NCBI GenBank assembly: GCA_913020665.1
Contig: CAJVZI010000013.1
Location: forward strand, 1-32,767
Source of the DNA: an uncultured bacterium
GTDB lineage: Bacteria; Fidelibacterota; Marinisomatia; Marinisomatales; UBA1611
DNA: 32,767 nucleotides
Direction of reading: 5' to 3'
Shown here one piece after another: positions 1 through 11,063 of this stretch. How positions within the stretch are numbered: the first letter of the stretch is position 1; each line of letters begins with the position of its first letter. The notes beneath the pieces are model-generated. The model saw only the letters and a program-made list of their open reading frames with translations, made no database searches and had not been told where the DNA came from. The translations under genes were made by a program, and so were the position numbers.

Positions 1-826
1 CACCAGAGGAATTCCATTCTCTCTGTTTGTACCTTTTTAAATCAATAAAAATATCTACTAAGGAATCAGAATCTGCAACTTTTGTAGGAATTAAGTTTGC
101 CGTTGAGAAAATACCAATCTCTCTTAACTGCTTGGATGTTTTATCCATAATTGATTTGGAGTAGAGATCTCCAGCCTGGTATTTTAATTCTCTAAGGATT
201 AAAGAGCTATCAATATTGCCTGTTCTTTCAAAAGCAGTACTCCTTAGATAATAGGTGTTTCCTTCATTTATACTAACATTAACAGAAACAGAGTCATCTA
301 CTATATCTTTAATTGAAATATCAAAATATAGTTTCCCTAATTCATGATATTCATTTTCTAATAAATATAAATTGTCATTTAAACCTACAGGGTCATATGG
401 CTTATTTAACGATAATCCTAAAAGTTCTTTTATCCTTTCCTCACCTAATAGAGAATTTCCGTCTATATTAACTTTTGATAGATAGTACTGTTTACCTTCA
501 TTGATTGTAAATAAAATATTTACATATTTTTTATCAGAGATTTCTATTTCTGTGAATGAGTCATCTATCAATACATCAAGAAAACCCTTAGAATGATAAT
601 AATTTTTTAGGGTTAATGCATCTAATCGAAGTAAACGGTCATCAAACTCCGGTTTTCTAAAAAAGAAATTTGGAGGTCGTTGACGAACTATATATAGAAC
701 TTCATTCATTGAGACATTATCATTGCCTTCAAGCAGAATCTCTTTTATATACCTTTGTTCTGTTTCTGCATGCAAAATACCTAGGAGTATCCATAGGTAG
801 AAAAGTACCTTTGTTATATATGACAT
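1..826 (-). CDS. Omp85-family outer-membrane assembly protein (BamA/TamA-like), N-terminal signal peptide and POTRA region; 3' end outside window
   Basis: Manual reverse-complement translation from ATG at 826: MSYITKVLFYLWILLGILHAETEQRYIKEILLEGNDNVSMNEVLYIVRQRPPNFFFRKPEFDDRLLRLDALTLKNYYHSKGFLDVLIDDSF..., open to the window edge. Signal peptide followed by POTRA-like repeats; lies 3 nt after the tamB-like stop. Absent from the ORF track because it is truncated. Confidence 0.82.
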   Translation of the reverse strand, partial: MSYITKVLFYLWILLGILHAETEQRYIKEILLEGNDNVSMNEVLYIVRQRPPNFFFRKPEFDDRLLRLDALTLKNYYHSKGFLDVLIDDSFTEIEISDKKYVNILFTINEGKQYYLSKVNIDGNSLLGEERIKELLGLSLNKPYDPVGLNDNLYLLENEYHELGKLYFDISIKDIVDDSVSVNVSINEGNTYYLRSTAFERTGNIDSSLILRELKYQAGDLYSKSIMDKTSKQLREIGIFSTANLIPTKVADSDSLVDIFIDLKRYKQREWNSSG

Positions 827-829
827 AAA

Positions 830-3800
830 TCAATAAGCATATCTATAGCGATATTTAAGATTCAAATTTCCTTCTTCATCATAAGCGCCAACTACAGAAA
901 AATGACGGTTTAATTTATACTCAACGCCTATTTGTTTTTGATCATTATTAAGGGAAAAAGATCTTTTATAAGACAAATTTAAATATGCTCTTTCACTAAG
1001 CTTTGTTTTTACCGTCACTTCATAATCTTCATTTGCACCTTGGAGCAAGCCAGCTGCACCAGTGATATCTATATCATCTACATAGTTCATCATGCCAAGA
1101 TTAGATTCTTTAAGATTTTTTTCTAATTGATTTTCTAATAATGTACCTAAAATTGAAACGGTTTGGTTCCCAAATCCTGTTGATGTCCATTCAGCATCTT
1201 CAATCCTCTTACCCCATGTCAATAATTCCAAAATGTCACTCTCTGAAAAACCACTACCAGACTCTAGAATAATATCAAGGTCATCAATACCACCCATTAT
1301 TCGTAACTCAATTCTTTCATCATCAACCATCGTATTTGCGCTTACATCGATATAAGGATTAAAACCTTTGTTATCAAAGCTTACAAGGCCTTGCAGTTCA
1401 TCAAAATAATCTGTAAATGAAATAACACTACCATCTTCAACGATGATCTGTCCACCAAAATCAACTTCTTGATTTCCTATTTGTCCTAAATTCAATTCAC
1501 CAGTAACCTTTGCATTGATCTGAGAATTTTTAAAAAATGCAGAACCTAGTATTGGAATATTTAGATTGTAAGCCAAAATGGTTTCCTGACCATCCTGAAT
1601 TGGTGTGCCAACATATTCAGTACTAAACTCATAAAATACATTTGCTTCCTGGGTTTCAATCGTACCATCAATTAAGACGGTGTCTCTACCAGCTATCGTT
1701 AGATCTAGATCGCTGATGCCTGAAATGTCTAAGAAAAGTAATTTATACGATGCGTTATTTGATTTTACTTTTAAATCATACCCTGGATGAAAAAATTTTG
1801 AAAAATCCATTGTACCATCAATATATGTATTCTGTCTTTCTTGCTTAGTACTATTGCCACTTGCATTGTGCAGTAGGGCCTCTAGTCTATTAATAATCAA
1901 TTTATTATCTACCATTTTAGCATTACCATTAATCCGTGTAATTGGGTCACTAACCAACAATGTATATATGCTACCATCTTTTATATTTATGAAACCATTG
2001 CGTTTCATATCATTTGCTTGACCATTTAGTAATAATTTAATATCAATATCTCCATTAGTTGAATCCAAGTCTGCTAAATATGGAGAAAGGAAGGGTAATG
2101 AAGCCATTTTTGCATTCGCTTCAAAATTGATAGAGTCTTGATCGAAAAAATATCCAAATCTTGATGAATTAAGGTTAAGGTCAAAAGGTAGTGATCCAAA
2201 CGCTGTAATAGATCCTTCTTTAGATATTGAACTAGCTGATACTACATCCAATTTACGGCCATTATAATTTCCCTGGCTTGATACATCCCCTAAGGATATT
2301 AAATCAAAAAGTGCATTTTCGATGTTAACATCATATGAAAATTTTGTTTTTTCTGGCGTTCCTTTTAAATCAAGTCTTCCAGTGGCAGTGCCACCTATTG
2401 TAAAAAATTTAGGAATGAATTGATGAATAAACTCTAAGGATAAGTTTGAAAAATTTGAATTAAGTGATATTAATGCATTCTTATTATTGCTTTTTTCAAA
2501 AGGAATAATTCCTGATGCTTGAATACCCATGGCGCCTTTGCGGGTCATTGTTATATCATCAAGGTGTAGCATTCCTTTTTTATAAAGGCATGATAATGTC
2601 ATCTCATCAAATGGCTCATCCATATATTCACCTTTTTTCAAAGAGAGATCAGCATCGAGATCAATTTGCTTTCCATTTAAACTTACCCAAACTTCACCAA
2701 AAATTAGTCCAGATAATTTTAAACGCTCGTCTTCAAAAAATTGAGTTATTATTTCTGCATCAAAATTTGACATTTTAAACCTTCCCTCTGGACGATTACC
2801 GCCAGAAACTACTCCCTCCATCATGCCATCATTGATATGAAGTTCAAATGGATCAAAATGAAACATAGAGTCTTGAATAACAAAATGTAATGGCTTAGCA
2901 TTTACGAGATAGTTATCTTGGTATGCAAATTGGACTCTATCGATCTGGTATTTATCAAATCCATCAAAGTATCCGGACGCTTGTAAGAAATCACTACCGG
3001 ATTTGAAATGACAATTTTCTAAAATAATTGATCTATTATCTATAGATGCACTAACAGTGCCACTATCAAAACTTCTATGCTTCCATTGACCTTTGCCTGC
3101 CTTAATATCAATAAAGCCCGAAGGCATAGCATCATTCACTATTATTTGTGAGTTTAGCTCTAAGGATTCAAGAGAAAAATTACTAATAGTAACATTTTCG
3201 CATACCAATTCAGCAGATGTAGATGGAGAATAAGTATCTCCTGAAATCTTTAAGTTCCCAGTGGCTTTACCTGAAACAAAATCACCAGGCAAAAAACTAT
3301 TCACAAGTTCAATATCAGCTCGTTCCAAATCTGTAAAAATATCAATGGTCTTTGAAGAAAAATCACTCTTACCTCTGATAGTTAAATAACTATCTCCGAC
3401 CAATAACATTACGGGATCAATTGTTGATAATAAACTATCACTATAAGATAATTGACCATGGATAGAAATTTCACCTTGATTGAATAATTTATTTTCAATC
3501 ATTTCAATGGTCATATCGATCTGGTCTAATGCTCCTTGATCAGTAAGACCTGCATCCATAATAAAAAGACCAGACATTTCAGTAGGTTTTTGATTTTTTA
3601 GCCATCTGCCTAAATCAAAATTATCTAAGTTCATATACCAGCTTATTCTTTCGTTTTCATTCCATAATCCATTTAGAGTTAACTTTGAATTCTCACCTTC
3701 AAGTTCAAGATCTTTTATAATCCATGTCTTTCCTCGTTTACTGAAATCAAAATGACCAATCATATTAAGACCTAGCTGGTTCTCAACTGATAATTCTCCA

Positions 3801-4603
3801 TAAAAATTTTCAAGGTCTGATTCAAAATTAAAGTGACCTGTAAATGTAGAAAATTTTGTTTTTAGTGGCAATTTACTGAAAAGTTCTTCTGGAAAACTGA
3901 ATTCTAGAGCTTCTATTGCCCCCTTTAGAATAGAGGTTTTTCTATTTAATGATAAATTCCCTAATACTGGCAATCCAAAAAGTTCGCCATTTATCTCTTT
4001 TAAAAAATATGAATAATCATCATAGCCTAATATCATTGTATTAAACTTGCATACCATATTAGAATTATTCTCTAATGATATCTTTACTAGGTCACAATTC
4101 AATAAAGGAGTTTCACCTCCGATAAGTTCTCCTCCAACCATAATATCAAAAATATATTTATTAGCTTTTATATTTGATTGTACTTTACCCTCAATAAAAA
4201 ATGATCTTATATGAAATGGGATATTTAATCTCTCAAAACTTTGTTTTGAAGAATCTTTTGAATAATCATCATTTGCATAGTTTAAAGACAATCCTTCAAC
4301 CGTTAATAGATCTAAGGATGTAAATCCAATGAGTGATGAGAGAATTCCAATATTTATTGAAGCTTTATCTATTCCTATTGAAGAACCATTAATATGACTT
4401 AGGTTAACATTACTAAGTATAGTAGTACCAAACAGATAACCAGAAGATTGTTCAACTTTAACACTCCATCCGCTTGTTCTAATTCTATTGTTTAATTCAG
4501 ATTGAAGATATTCTCCCCAAACTGCTGTCCTCAAAATAAGAGTTAAAACAAAAATGAGAGCTGCAGGTGCGATCAGTATATATTTTTTACCCTTTTCCAT
4601 CAT
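830..4603 (-). CDS. tamB: TamB/DUF490-family translocation and assembly module protein
   Basis: 1257 aa, N-terminal membrane anchor, long beta-rich body, C-terminal TamB-like motifs (DLDIILESGSGFSESDILELLTWG...LLENQLEKNL); next to an Omp85 gene. Confidence 0.8.
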   Translation of the reverse strand: MMEKGKKYILIAPAALIFVLTLILRTAVWGEYLQSELNNRIRTSGWSVKVEQSSGYLFGTTILSNVNLSHINGSSIGIDKASINIGILSSLIGFTSLDLLTVEGLSLNYANDDYSKDSSKQSFERLNIPFHIRSFFIEGKVQSNIKANKYIFDIMVGGELIGGETPLLNCDLVKISLENNSNMVCKFNTMILGYDDYSYFLKEINGELFGLPVLGNLSLNRKTSILKGAIEALEFSFPEELFSKLPLKTKFSTFTGHFNFESDLENFYGELSVENQLGLNMIGHFDFSKRGKTWIIKDLELEGENSKLTLNGLWNENERISWYMNLDNFDLGRWLKNQKPTEMSGLFIMDAGLTDQGALDQIDMTIEMIENKLFNQGEISIHGQLSYSDSLLSTIDPVMLLVGDSYLTIRGKSDFSSKTIDIFTDLERADIELVNSFLPGDFVSGKATGNLKISGDTYSPSTSAELVCENVTISNFSLESLELNSQIIVNDAMPSGFIDIKAGKGQWKHRSFDSGTVSASIDNRSIILENCHFKSGSDFLQASGYFDGFDKYQIDRVQFAYQDNYLVNAKPLHFVIQDSMFHFDPFELHINDGMMEGVVSGGNRPEGRFKMSNFDAEIITQFFEDERLKLSGLIFGEVWVSLNGKQIDLDADLSLKKGEYMDEPFDEMTLSCLYKKGMLHLDDITMTRKGAMGIQASGIIPFEKSNNKNALISLNSNFSNLSLEFIHQFIPKFFTIGGTATGRLDLKGTPEKTKFSYDVNIENALFDLISLGDVSSQGNYNGRKLDVVSASSISKEGSITAFGSLPFDLNLNSSRFGYFFDQDSINFEANAKMASLPFLSPYLADLDSTNGDIDIKLLLNGQANDMKRNGFINIKDGSIYTLLVSDPITRINGNAKMVDNKLIINRLEALLHNASGNSTKQERQNTYIDGTMDFSKFFHPGYDLKVKSNNASYKLLFLDISGISDLDLTIAGRDTVLIDGTIETQEANVFYEFSTEYVGTPIQDGQETILAYNLNIPILGSAFFKNSQINAKVTGELNLGQIGNQEVDFGGQIIVEDGSVISFTDYFDELQGLVSFDNKGFNPYIDVSANTMVDDERIELRIMGGIDDLDIILESGSGFSESDILELLTWGKRIEDAEWTSTGFGNQTVSILGTLLENQLEKNLKESNLGMMNYVDDIDITGAAGLLQGANEDYEVTVKTKLSERAYLNLSYKRSFSLNNDQKQIGVEYKLNRHFSVVGAYDEEGNLNLKYRYRYAY

Positions 4604-4651
4604 AGAAACATTATAAAATAAACTCGTATATAGAAAGCTAGTTCCAAATAT

Positions 4652-4682
4652 AAAAAAAGCACTCTTATAGAGTGCTTTTTTT
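4652..4682 (-). terminator. Rho-independent terminator downstream of dnaK (sequence symmetric, potentially bidirectional)
   Basis: Plus strand aaaaaaagcactct-tat-agagtgcttttttt: 14-bp perfect inverted repeat, 3-nt loop, A/T tracts on both sides; 25 nt beyond the dnaK stop. Confidence 0.9.
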
Positions 4683-4707
4683 CATGTAATGGGTCAAAAA
4701 AAAGAGA

Positions 4708-6612
4708 TTAATCTACAACTTCAAAATCTGCATCCTCAATTTCACCTTCTTTTTTATCTTTTTTCTTTGGGTCTTGGTTTGGTTTTTCATCTGAGGTGCC
4801 AGCGTCTTGGGTTGTCGTCGAGTCATACAATTTTGAAGCTAATGCACTCCATGAAGCATTTAAAGCATCCATGGAAGATTTAATATCATCTATAGTACCG
4901 TTTTCTTTTGCTTTTTTTAATGCCTCGACCTTTTCATTCAAATCACCTTTCTCAGACTCTTCAAGCTTATCTGCATGTTCATTGATATTTTTCTCAGTTT
5001 CATATATTAAATGTTCAGACTGATTTACCAAATCAATTTTCTCTCTTTTCTCTTTATCCTGAGATTCATGCTTCTTTGCGTCATTGACCATCTTATCTAT
5101 TTCAGAGTCACTTAAACCACTAGAAGCTTCAATCCTTATACTCTGTTCTTTACCTGTTGCTTTATCTTTTGCATTTACATTAAGTATACCATTGGCATCT
5201 ATATCAAAAGAGACTTCAATCTGAGGTACCCCGCGAGGAGAGGGAGGTATATCTGCTAGATGGAATCTACCAATTGTTTTATTATCTGATGCCATCTGTC
5301 TTTCACCTTGAAGGACATGAATCTCAACTGTGGTTTGGTTGTCAGCTGCAGTACTAAATACCTGGGATTTTTTCGTTGGGATGGTAGTATTCCTCTCTAT
5401 CAAAGTTGTAGATACACTACCAAGTGTTTCTATACCAAGTGATAGGGGCGTAACATCGAGAAGAAGTATATCATCTACATCACCAGATAATACACCCCCT
5501 TGAATTGCTGCACCAAGGGCTACTACTTCATCAGGGTTAACACTTTTATTTGGTTCCTTACCAAATATCTCTTTTACTTTTTCTTGAATTTTTGGAATAC
5601 GTGTTGAGCCACCCACTAAGATAACTTCATCAATTTCTGACTTAGCTACTCCTGCATCTTCAATAGCTTGGACACATGGCTGTATTGTCCTTTCAATTAG
5701 ATCACTCACTAATTCCTCAAATTTAGCTTGTGAAAGAGTAAGATTGAGATGCTTAGGGCCTGAAGCATCTGCTGTTACAAAAGGTAGATTAATATCTGTC
5801 TGTTTGGATGAAGATAATTCTTTTTTTGCTGTTTCTGCTGCTTCTTTCAAACGCTGCAGCGCCATTGGGTCACTTCTAAGATCAATACCGTCTGATTTTT
5901 CAAATTCATTGGCAATCCAATCAATAACTTTTTGATCAAAATCATCTCCTCCAAGATGCCCATCTCCGTTTGATGATTTTACTTCAAATACACCATCACC
6001 CAGTTCTAATATTGATACATCAAATGTCCCACCACCCAAATCAAAGACAGCTATTTTTTCATCTTTTTTCTTATCAAGGCCATAAGCTAAAGATGCTGCA
6101 GTTGGTTCATTAATAATACGCTTTACATTTAAACCAGCTATCTTTCCTGCATCTTTTGTAGCTTGCCTTTGAGAATCATTGAAATATGCAGGAACCGTTA
6201 TAACTGCATCCGTAACTTTTGTACCAAGATATTCCTCAGCCTGTTGTTTCAATTTTTGTAGAACCATAGCAGAGATTTCAGGCGGTGTATATTCTTTATC
6301 TCCTGCTTTAACTACACAAGCTCCACTAGAATTTTTTTCGACTTTATAGGGTACTTCTGAGATCTCTGTAGCTACCTCATCAAACATCCTACCTACGAAA
6401 CGTTTTATTGAAAAAATTGTATTCTCAGGGTTAGTAACAGCCTGTCGCTTTGCTGCTTGGCCTACTAGGCGTTCACCATCTTTTGCAAATCCAACAACGG
6501 ATGGTGTTGTTCTGCCGCCTTCTGGGCTAGTGATTACAGTAGGCTCTCCGCCTTCCAATACTGCTACACATGAATTAGTAGTTCCAAGGTCAATTCCAAT
6601 AATTTTACTCAT
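4708..6612 (-). CDS. dnaK: Molecular chaperone DnaK (Hsp70)
   Basis: 634 aa; [73 protein letters not shown]-terminal [11 protein letters not shown]. Confidence 0.99.
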   Translation of the reverse strand: MSKIIGIDLGTTNSCVAVLEGGEPTVITSPEGGRTTPSVVGFAKDGERLVGQAAKRQAVTNPENTIFSIKRFVGRMFDEVATEISEVPYKVEKNSSGACVVKAGDKEYTPPEISAMVLQKLKQQAEEYLGTKVTDAVITVPAYFNDSQRQATKDAGKIAGLNVKRIINEPTAASLAYGLDKKKDEKIAVFDLGGGTFDVSILELGDGVFEVKSSNGDGHLGGDDFDQKVIDWIANEFEKSDGIDLRSDPMALQRLKEAAETAKKELSSSKQTDINLPFVTADASGPKHLNLTLSQAKFEELVSDLIERTIQPCVQAIEDAGVAKSEIDEVILVGGSTRIPKIQEKVKEIFGKEPNKSVNPDEVVALGAAIQGGVLSGDVDDILLLDVTPLSLGIETLGSVSTTLIERNTTIPTKKSQVFSTAADNQTTVEIHVLQGERQMASDNKTIGRFHLADIPPSPRGVPQIEVSFDIDANGILNVNAKDKATGKEQSIRIEASSGLSDSEIDKMVNDAKKHESQDKEKREKIDLVNQSEHLIYETEKNINEHADKLEESEKGDLNEKVEALKKAKENGTIDDIKSSMDALNASWSALASKLYDSTTTQDAGTSDEKPNQDPKKKDKKEGEIEDADFEVVD

Positions 6613-6633
6613 CTGATCTCCAAAAAATCAATT

Positions 6634-6662
6634 ATTATAAAAATTCAAAACTACTACGGCAA
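6634..6662 (-). promoter_or_regulatory. Putative sigma70-type promoter of dnaK (TTGCCG-N17-TATAAT)
   Basis: Minus strand -35 TTGCCG (plus 6657-6662), 17-nt spacer, -10 TATAAT (plus 6634-6639), then GGAG Shine-Dalgarno a few nt before the ATG at 6612. Confidence 0.5.
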
Positions 6663-6691
6663 GGAATATACCATAGACAATAGTAAGCTAT

Positions 6692-6732
6692 TATGGCAGA
6701 TATCTATATCTAATAAATCAATATGGCAGATA
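6692..6732. repeat. Pair of 11-bp direct repeats (tatggcagata) upstream of the dnaK promoter
   Basis: tatggcagata at 6692-6702 and at 6722-6732; start-to-start distance 30 bp. Confidence 0.7.
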
Positions 6733-6762
6733 AGTAAATAATGCCTTTATAAAAAATTTATA

Positions 6763-9228
6763 TTATTTTAACGGTAATTTAGAAGATTTTGGAGATTTTT
6801 TGGTTTTAAAATCAAAAATCAATTTATCTTTTACTGACTTAACAGTTATAGTAGTACCTTTTGAATATACTTTTTTTAGAAGCAACTCAGATATAGGATC
6901 TTCAAGAGATCTTTGAATTTCGCGACGGAGCATTCTTACACCATATTTCGAATCATATCCTCTTCTTACTAAGTATTTTTTGGCTGATTTATTTAATTTC
7001 ATCTTTAAGCCAATTTTTGAAAGATTATCAATAAGGTCTGAAATTTGAAGATCAATTATTTCGTAAACATCATTCTCACTAAGCTGATGGAAAACGATTG
7101 ATTCATCAATTCTATTTACTAGTTCGGGAGAAAATAATTTCTGGACAGATTCCATAATTATTTCTTTCATTTTAAGATACTCTTCTTTGTCCTTTTGTGC
7201 ACCAAACCCAAATCCATTATTTTTTAATTCTTTAGTACCTATATTAGAAGTCATAATTACAATTGCATTTCTAAAATCTATTTTTCTACCGAGTCCATCT
7301 GTTAAAACACCTTCATCAAATACTTGCAAAAGTATATTGAAAATATCTTGATGCCCTTTTTCAATTTCATCTAATAAAACCACTGAATAGGGATTTCTCC
7401 TTACCTTCTCTGTTAATTCACCACCTTCTTCGTATCCTACATAACCCGGAGGCGCTCCTATTAATCTTGATATAGAAAAACGCTCTGTAAACTCTGACAT
7501 GTCAACTTTAACTAGTGCGTTTTTATGAGGAAATAGATATTTCGCTAAACATTTTGCTAATTCAGTTTTACCAACCCCTGTTGGTCCAAGAAAAAGAAAA
7601 ACACCTATGGGTCTATCAGGATTTTTTAAACCAGTACGTGAACGTCTAATTGCATTTGATATACTATTGATTGCTTCATTTTGCCCAACAATATAATTAC
7701 TTAGTTCTTTGTTGAGATGTAATAAACGTTGGCTTTCTGATTCCGCTACTTTTGAAAGCGGAATCCCAGTCATAAGGGACACGACATCTGCAATAGTTTC
7801 AGAGTCTATATTTACCGAATGTTTACCTTCTTTTTCTTGCCATTTTTTTTGAGCATTGGATAGTTTTTTTAACAAATGTCTTTCCCTATCTCTTAATTTT
7901 GCGGCTTCTTCAAATAATTGTTCAGATACTTTAATTTCTTTTTCTTCTCTAATATTTTGAACCTGGTGCTCTAAATTTAGAATGTTCCTTGGTACTTCTA
8001 AATTATACATATGAGCCCTAGCTCCTGCTTCATCCATTATGTCAATTGCTTTATCTGGCAGAAATTTATCTGATATATATCTTTCAGATAGATTAACACA
8101 TGCATTTATTGCATTATCGGTATATTTTACTTTATGATGTTCTTGATATTTTTCTTTTAATCCATGAAGAATATCAATGGATTCATCGATTGAAGGTGAA
8201 TCAACATTAATTTTCTGAAATCTACGGTCAAGCGCACCATCTTTTTCAATATACTTTCTATATTCATCCAACGTTGTGGCACCAATACAATGAATATCTC
8301 CCCTAGCTAAAGATGGTTTAAACATATTTGAGGCATCAAGAGAGCCTGAAGCTCCACCAGCTCCTACAATTGTATGTAGCTCATCAATGAAAATAATTAT
8401 ATTATCGCTCATTTCTAATTCCATCATTACGCTTTTAAGACGCTCTTCAAACTGGCCTCTATATTTTGTCCCAGCTACAATGGCTGCAATATCAAGAGAT
8501 AAGATTCTTTGATTATGTAGTATTCTAGGCACTGTTTTTCGATTTATCCTCTGTGCTAATCCTTCAATTATTGCAGTTTTACCAACACCTGGCTCTCCAA
8601 TTAAAACTGGATTATTCTTTTTTCTTCGGGTTAATATTTGGGCAACTCTTTCAATCTCATTTTCACGACCTATAACGGGATCTAACTTTCCTTTTTTTGC
8701 CATTTGGGTTATATCCCTAGAAAAATGATCCAAAGTTGGTGTTTTACTTTTACCAGATATTTCTGATGTGAGTTCGGGATCTATATCGGATTGATCATTA
8801 TTACCAGACTCAATTAAATCACCAACAGTATCATAATCTAATGAAAATGTTTTTAAAATATCGCAAGCTATGCCCTCGGGCTCTTTTAGTAGAGCAAGCA
8901 ATATATGCTCATCATCTGCAATATTTTCACCACGATTAGATGCCTCAATGAAAGAATTTCTTAATATACGTTCTGCTCTCCGCGTAAGGGGTAAATGGCC
9001 TAAAGTCATAGTTCCACCAGAAGATTTTATCATATCCTCTATCATTGCAACCATTTCAACTATATTAATATCAAATACATCTAATACTTTTCTTGATAGA
9101 CCAGAATCTTCTTTTAACATGCCCAACAATAAATGTTCAGACCCTACATAGCTATGCCCAAGTCGAATTGCTTCCTCTTTTGATTGTTTAATAATACGTT
9201 GAACTCGTTTTGAAAAATTTTCTTTCAT
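6763..9228 (-). CDS. clpC: ATP-dependent Clp protease ATP-binding subunit ClpC
   Basis: 821 aa; double Clp N-domain, two Walker A motifs ([18 protein letters not shown]), UVR-like linker ([18 protein letters not shown]), ClpB/C D2 motifs. Confidence 0.95.
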   Translation of the reverse strand: MKENFSKRVQRIIKQSKEEAIRLGHSYVGSEHLLLGMLKEDSGLSRKVLDVFDINIVEMVAMIEDMIKSSGGTMTLGHLPLTRRAERILRNSFIEASNRGENIADDEHILLALLKEPEGIACDILKTFSLDYDTVGDLIESGNNDQSDIDPELTSEISGKSKTPTLDHFSRDITQMAKKGKLDPVIGRENEIERVAQILTRRKKNNPVLIGEPGVGKTAIIEGLAQRINRKTVPRILHNQRILSLDIAAIVAGTKYRGQFEERLKSVMMELEMSDNIIIFIDELHTIVGAGGASGSLDASNMFKPSLARGDIHCIGATTLDEYRKYIEKDGALDRRFQKINVDSPSIDESIDILHGLKEKYQEHHKVKYTDNAINACVNLSERYISDKFLPDKAIDIMDEAGARAHMYNLEVPRNILNLEHQVQNIREEKEIKVSEQLFEEAAKLRDRERHLLKKLSNAQKKWQEKEGKHSVNIDSETIADVVSLMTGIPLSKVAESESQRLLHLNKELSNYIVGQNEAINSISNAIRRSRTGLKNPDRPIGVFLFLGPTGVGKTELAKCLAKYLFPHKNALVKVDMSEFTERFSISRLIGAPPGYVGYEEGGELTEKVRRNPYSVVLLDEIEKGHQDIFNILLQVFDEGVLTDGLGRKIDFRNAIVIMTSNIGTKELKNNGFGFGAQKDKEEYLKMKEIIMESVQKLFSPELVNRIDESIVFHQLSENDVYEIIDLQISDLIDNLSKIGLKMKLNKSAKKYLVRRGYDSKYGVRMLRREIQRSLEDPISELLLKKVYSKGTTITVKSVKDKLIFDFKTKKSPKSSKLPLK

Positions 9229-9240
9229 TTAGATTTTATT

Positions 9241-9912
9241 TTATAATATTAATGATCCATTCTCAAGTTTATATTGCTTATCTCCAATTGATGCTACGTC
9301 AGGATCATGTGTAGTTAAAACAATTGACTGACTAAAATCTCTATTAATTTGGCCCAATAGGTCAATAAGTTTTAAAGAATTTTTTTTGTCAAGATTGCCT
9401 GTTGGTTCATCTGCAAACAAAACACATGGTTTATTAATTATAGCTCGTATTGTTGCAACTCTAGACCTTTCTCCTCCTGATAATTGACTTGGCAAATGGT
9501 GGACCCTATCAATCAACCCAAGAGTTTGAAATAATTCAATTGCTTTAGTTTCATAATTATAATCACCTTTTATCCATGTAGGAACCATAACATTTTCTAA
9601 TGCCGTAAGCTCAGGAAGAAGATGATGAAATTGAAAAATAAAACCAAGATCCTTATTCCTTAATGAAGAAATGTCATTATCATTTAAATTATCTATGTTT
9701 ACTCCGTTTATCTCTAATACCCCAGAATCAGGTTTATCCAATGTCCCTAGAATATTTAATGCTGTAGATTTTCCAGAACCAGACTGACCCATTATTGTTA
9801 TTATCTCCCCTTCCATAACAGGAAGTGAAAATTTATCTAATACATTTAGCCTATTAGCGCCATTGGTATATGATTTATAGATATCAATTGCATTAAGTAC
9901 TATTTTACCCAT
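9241..9912 (-). CDS. lolD: ABC transporter ATP-binding protein, lipoprotein-releasing LolD type
   Basis: 223 aa; GQSGSGKSTALNILGTLDKPDSG, LSGGERSRVATIRAI, LFADEPTGNLD; next to two FtsX-type permeases. Confidence 0.88.
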   Translation of the reverse strand: MGKIVLNAIDIYKSYTNGANRLNVLDKFSLPVMEGEIITIMGQSGSGKSTALNILGTLDKPDSGVLEINGVNIDNLNDNDISSLRNKDLGFIFQFHHLLPELTALENVMVPTWIKGDYNYETKAIELFQTLGLIDRVHHLPSQLSGGERSRVATIRAIINKPCVLFADEPTGNLDKKNSLKLIDLLGQINRDFSQSIVLTTHDPDVASIGDKQYKLENGSLIL

Positions 9913-11063
9913 TGAATCGACTCATTGATCTGTATTTTTATTAATTTTCTTCCTGATGATAAAGATGCAATTAGAATAAAAAGAAGGGAAACACCCAAAA
10001 TTATTAGAATATCTGACATATAGATCACCATTGGAAGTGAATCAATAAAATATACGTTTGAAGGTAATGGAATCAGGTTAAAATGGTTCTGTATTAAGAT
10101 TAATAAAATGCCTATCAAAAAACCAAATAAGAGGCCTATGCCAGCTCGCTTTAAACCTAATAATATAATTATTCTATAAATTGATTTAATAGGTGCGCCC
10201 ATTGCCCTAATAACACCCACTTCTTTCATTTTTTGAATTGATATTAGAGTTAAGTTTGCAGCTAGGTTGAATGCAGCAACTAAAAAGATCAAACATAAAA
10301 CCACCATTGTTCCCAGTCGTTCCATTTTCATTGCATTAACTAAAGACTTATTTTGCTCATCCCAAGTAAATATAGAATATTCAGGACCTAACTTATTTTC
10401 TAATTCAGTTTTAACAATATCTCCATTTTCATTCTCAGTTCTTATATCAAATCCATCAAATTCTAATTTTCTTTTAAAAATATTTTGACCATCTTTTAAA
10501 GGAATAAACACCAAGCGTTCATCATAATCAAGAATCTTAGTTGAAAAAATACCGCTGATCTCCAATTTCTTTTTAGATGGTAAAGAAAAACCCACAGCTT
10601 GATCGATAGGGCTGTAAACATATAATATATCACCAACATCTTTTCCTAACCTATAGGCTAAATCTTTACCGATAACAATCTGTCCTAATTTGGGTATATT
10701 TCCTTGAATATTTATATCATAGAAATTTGCCATTTTTGTTTCATCAATTGCCTTAATTAATGCTACCCTTTTTAAATCATTAACCTCTATAATGCCCTTT
10801 CTTTCCATAAACGGCATAATGCCTTTAACACCTTTAGTATCAAATAAATCTTTCTCATTAGTAGTACCTACAATACGTATATCACCCTCAATACCTTTTA
10901 ATTTCTCATGTACAAGAGTTTCAAAACCATTCATAACAGATATTGATACCAACATGGCAAAACATCCCACACCCATGCCAATCATGGATAAAATACCTAG
11001 GTATTTCCCTTGGTAATTAGAGGATTGATAAAATCGATCAGATATGAATCTTTCCCAATTCAC
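9900..11063 (-). CDS. Lipoprotein-releasing ABC transporter permease (LolC/LolE family)
   Basis: 387 aa; N-terminal TM, periplasmic domain, three C-terminal TM segments with FtsX/MacB-like motif (MKEVGVIRAMGAPIKSI). Confidence 0.85.
   Translation of the reverse strand: MNWERFISDRFYQSSNYQGKYLGILSMIGMGVGCFAMLVSISVMNGFETLVHEKLKGIEGDIRIVGTTNEKDLFDTKGVKGIMPFMERKGIIEVNDLKRVALIKAIDETKMANFYDINIQGNIPKLGQIVIGKDLAYRLGKDVGDILYVYSPIDQAVGFSLPSKKKLEISGIFSTKILDYDERLVFIPLKDGQNIFKRKLEFDGFDIRTENENGDIVKTELENKLGPEYSIFTWDEQNKSLVNAMKMERLGTMVVLCLIFLVAAFNLAANLTLISIQKMKEVGVIRAMGAPIKSIYRIIILLGLKRAGIGLLFGFLIGILLILIQNHFNLIPLPSNVYFIDSLPMVIYMSDILIILGVSLLFILIASLSSGRKLIKIQINESIQWVK

Noticed and set aside
2515-2778. 87-aa plus-strand ORF inside the tamB-like gene, and similar short antisense ORFs across the window (e.g. 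4689-4883, 8870-9151, 26178-26411, 28696-29022)
   Set aside because: All lie opposite well-supported coding sequence; no domain signal or SD; expected by chance.
6733-6762. AT-rich stretch after clpC (ataaaaaatttat) as a terminator
   Set aside because: Short A/T-only stem with no GC core; too weak to call.
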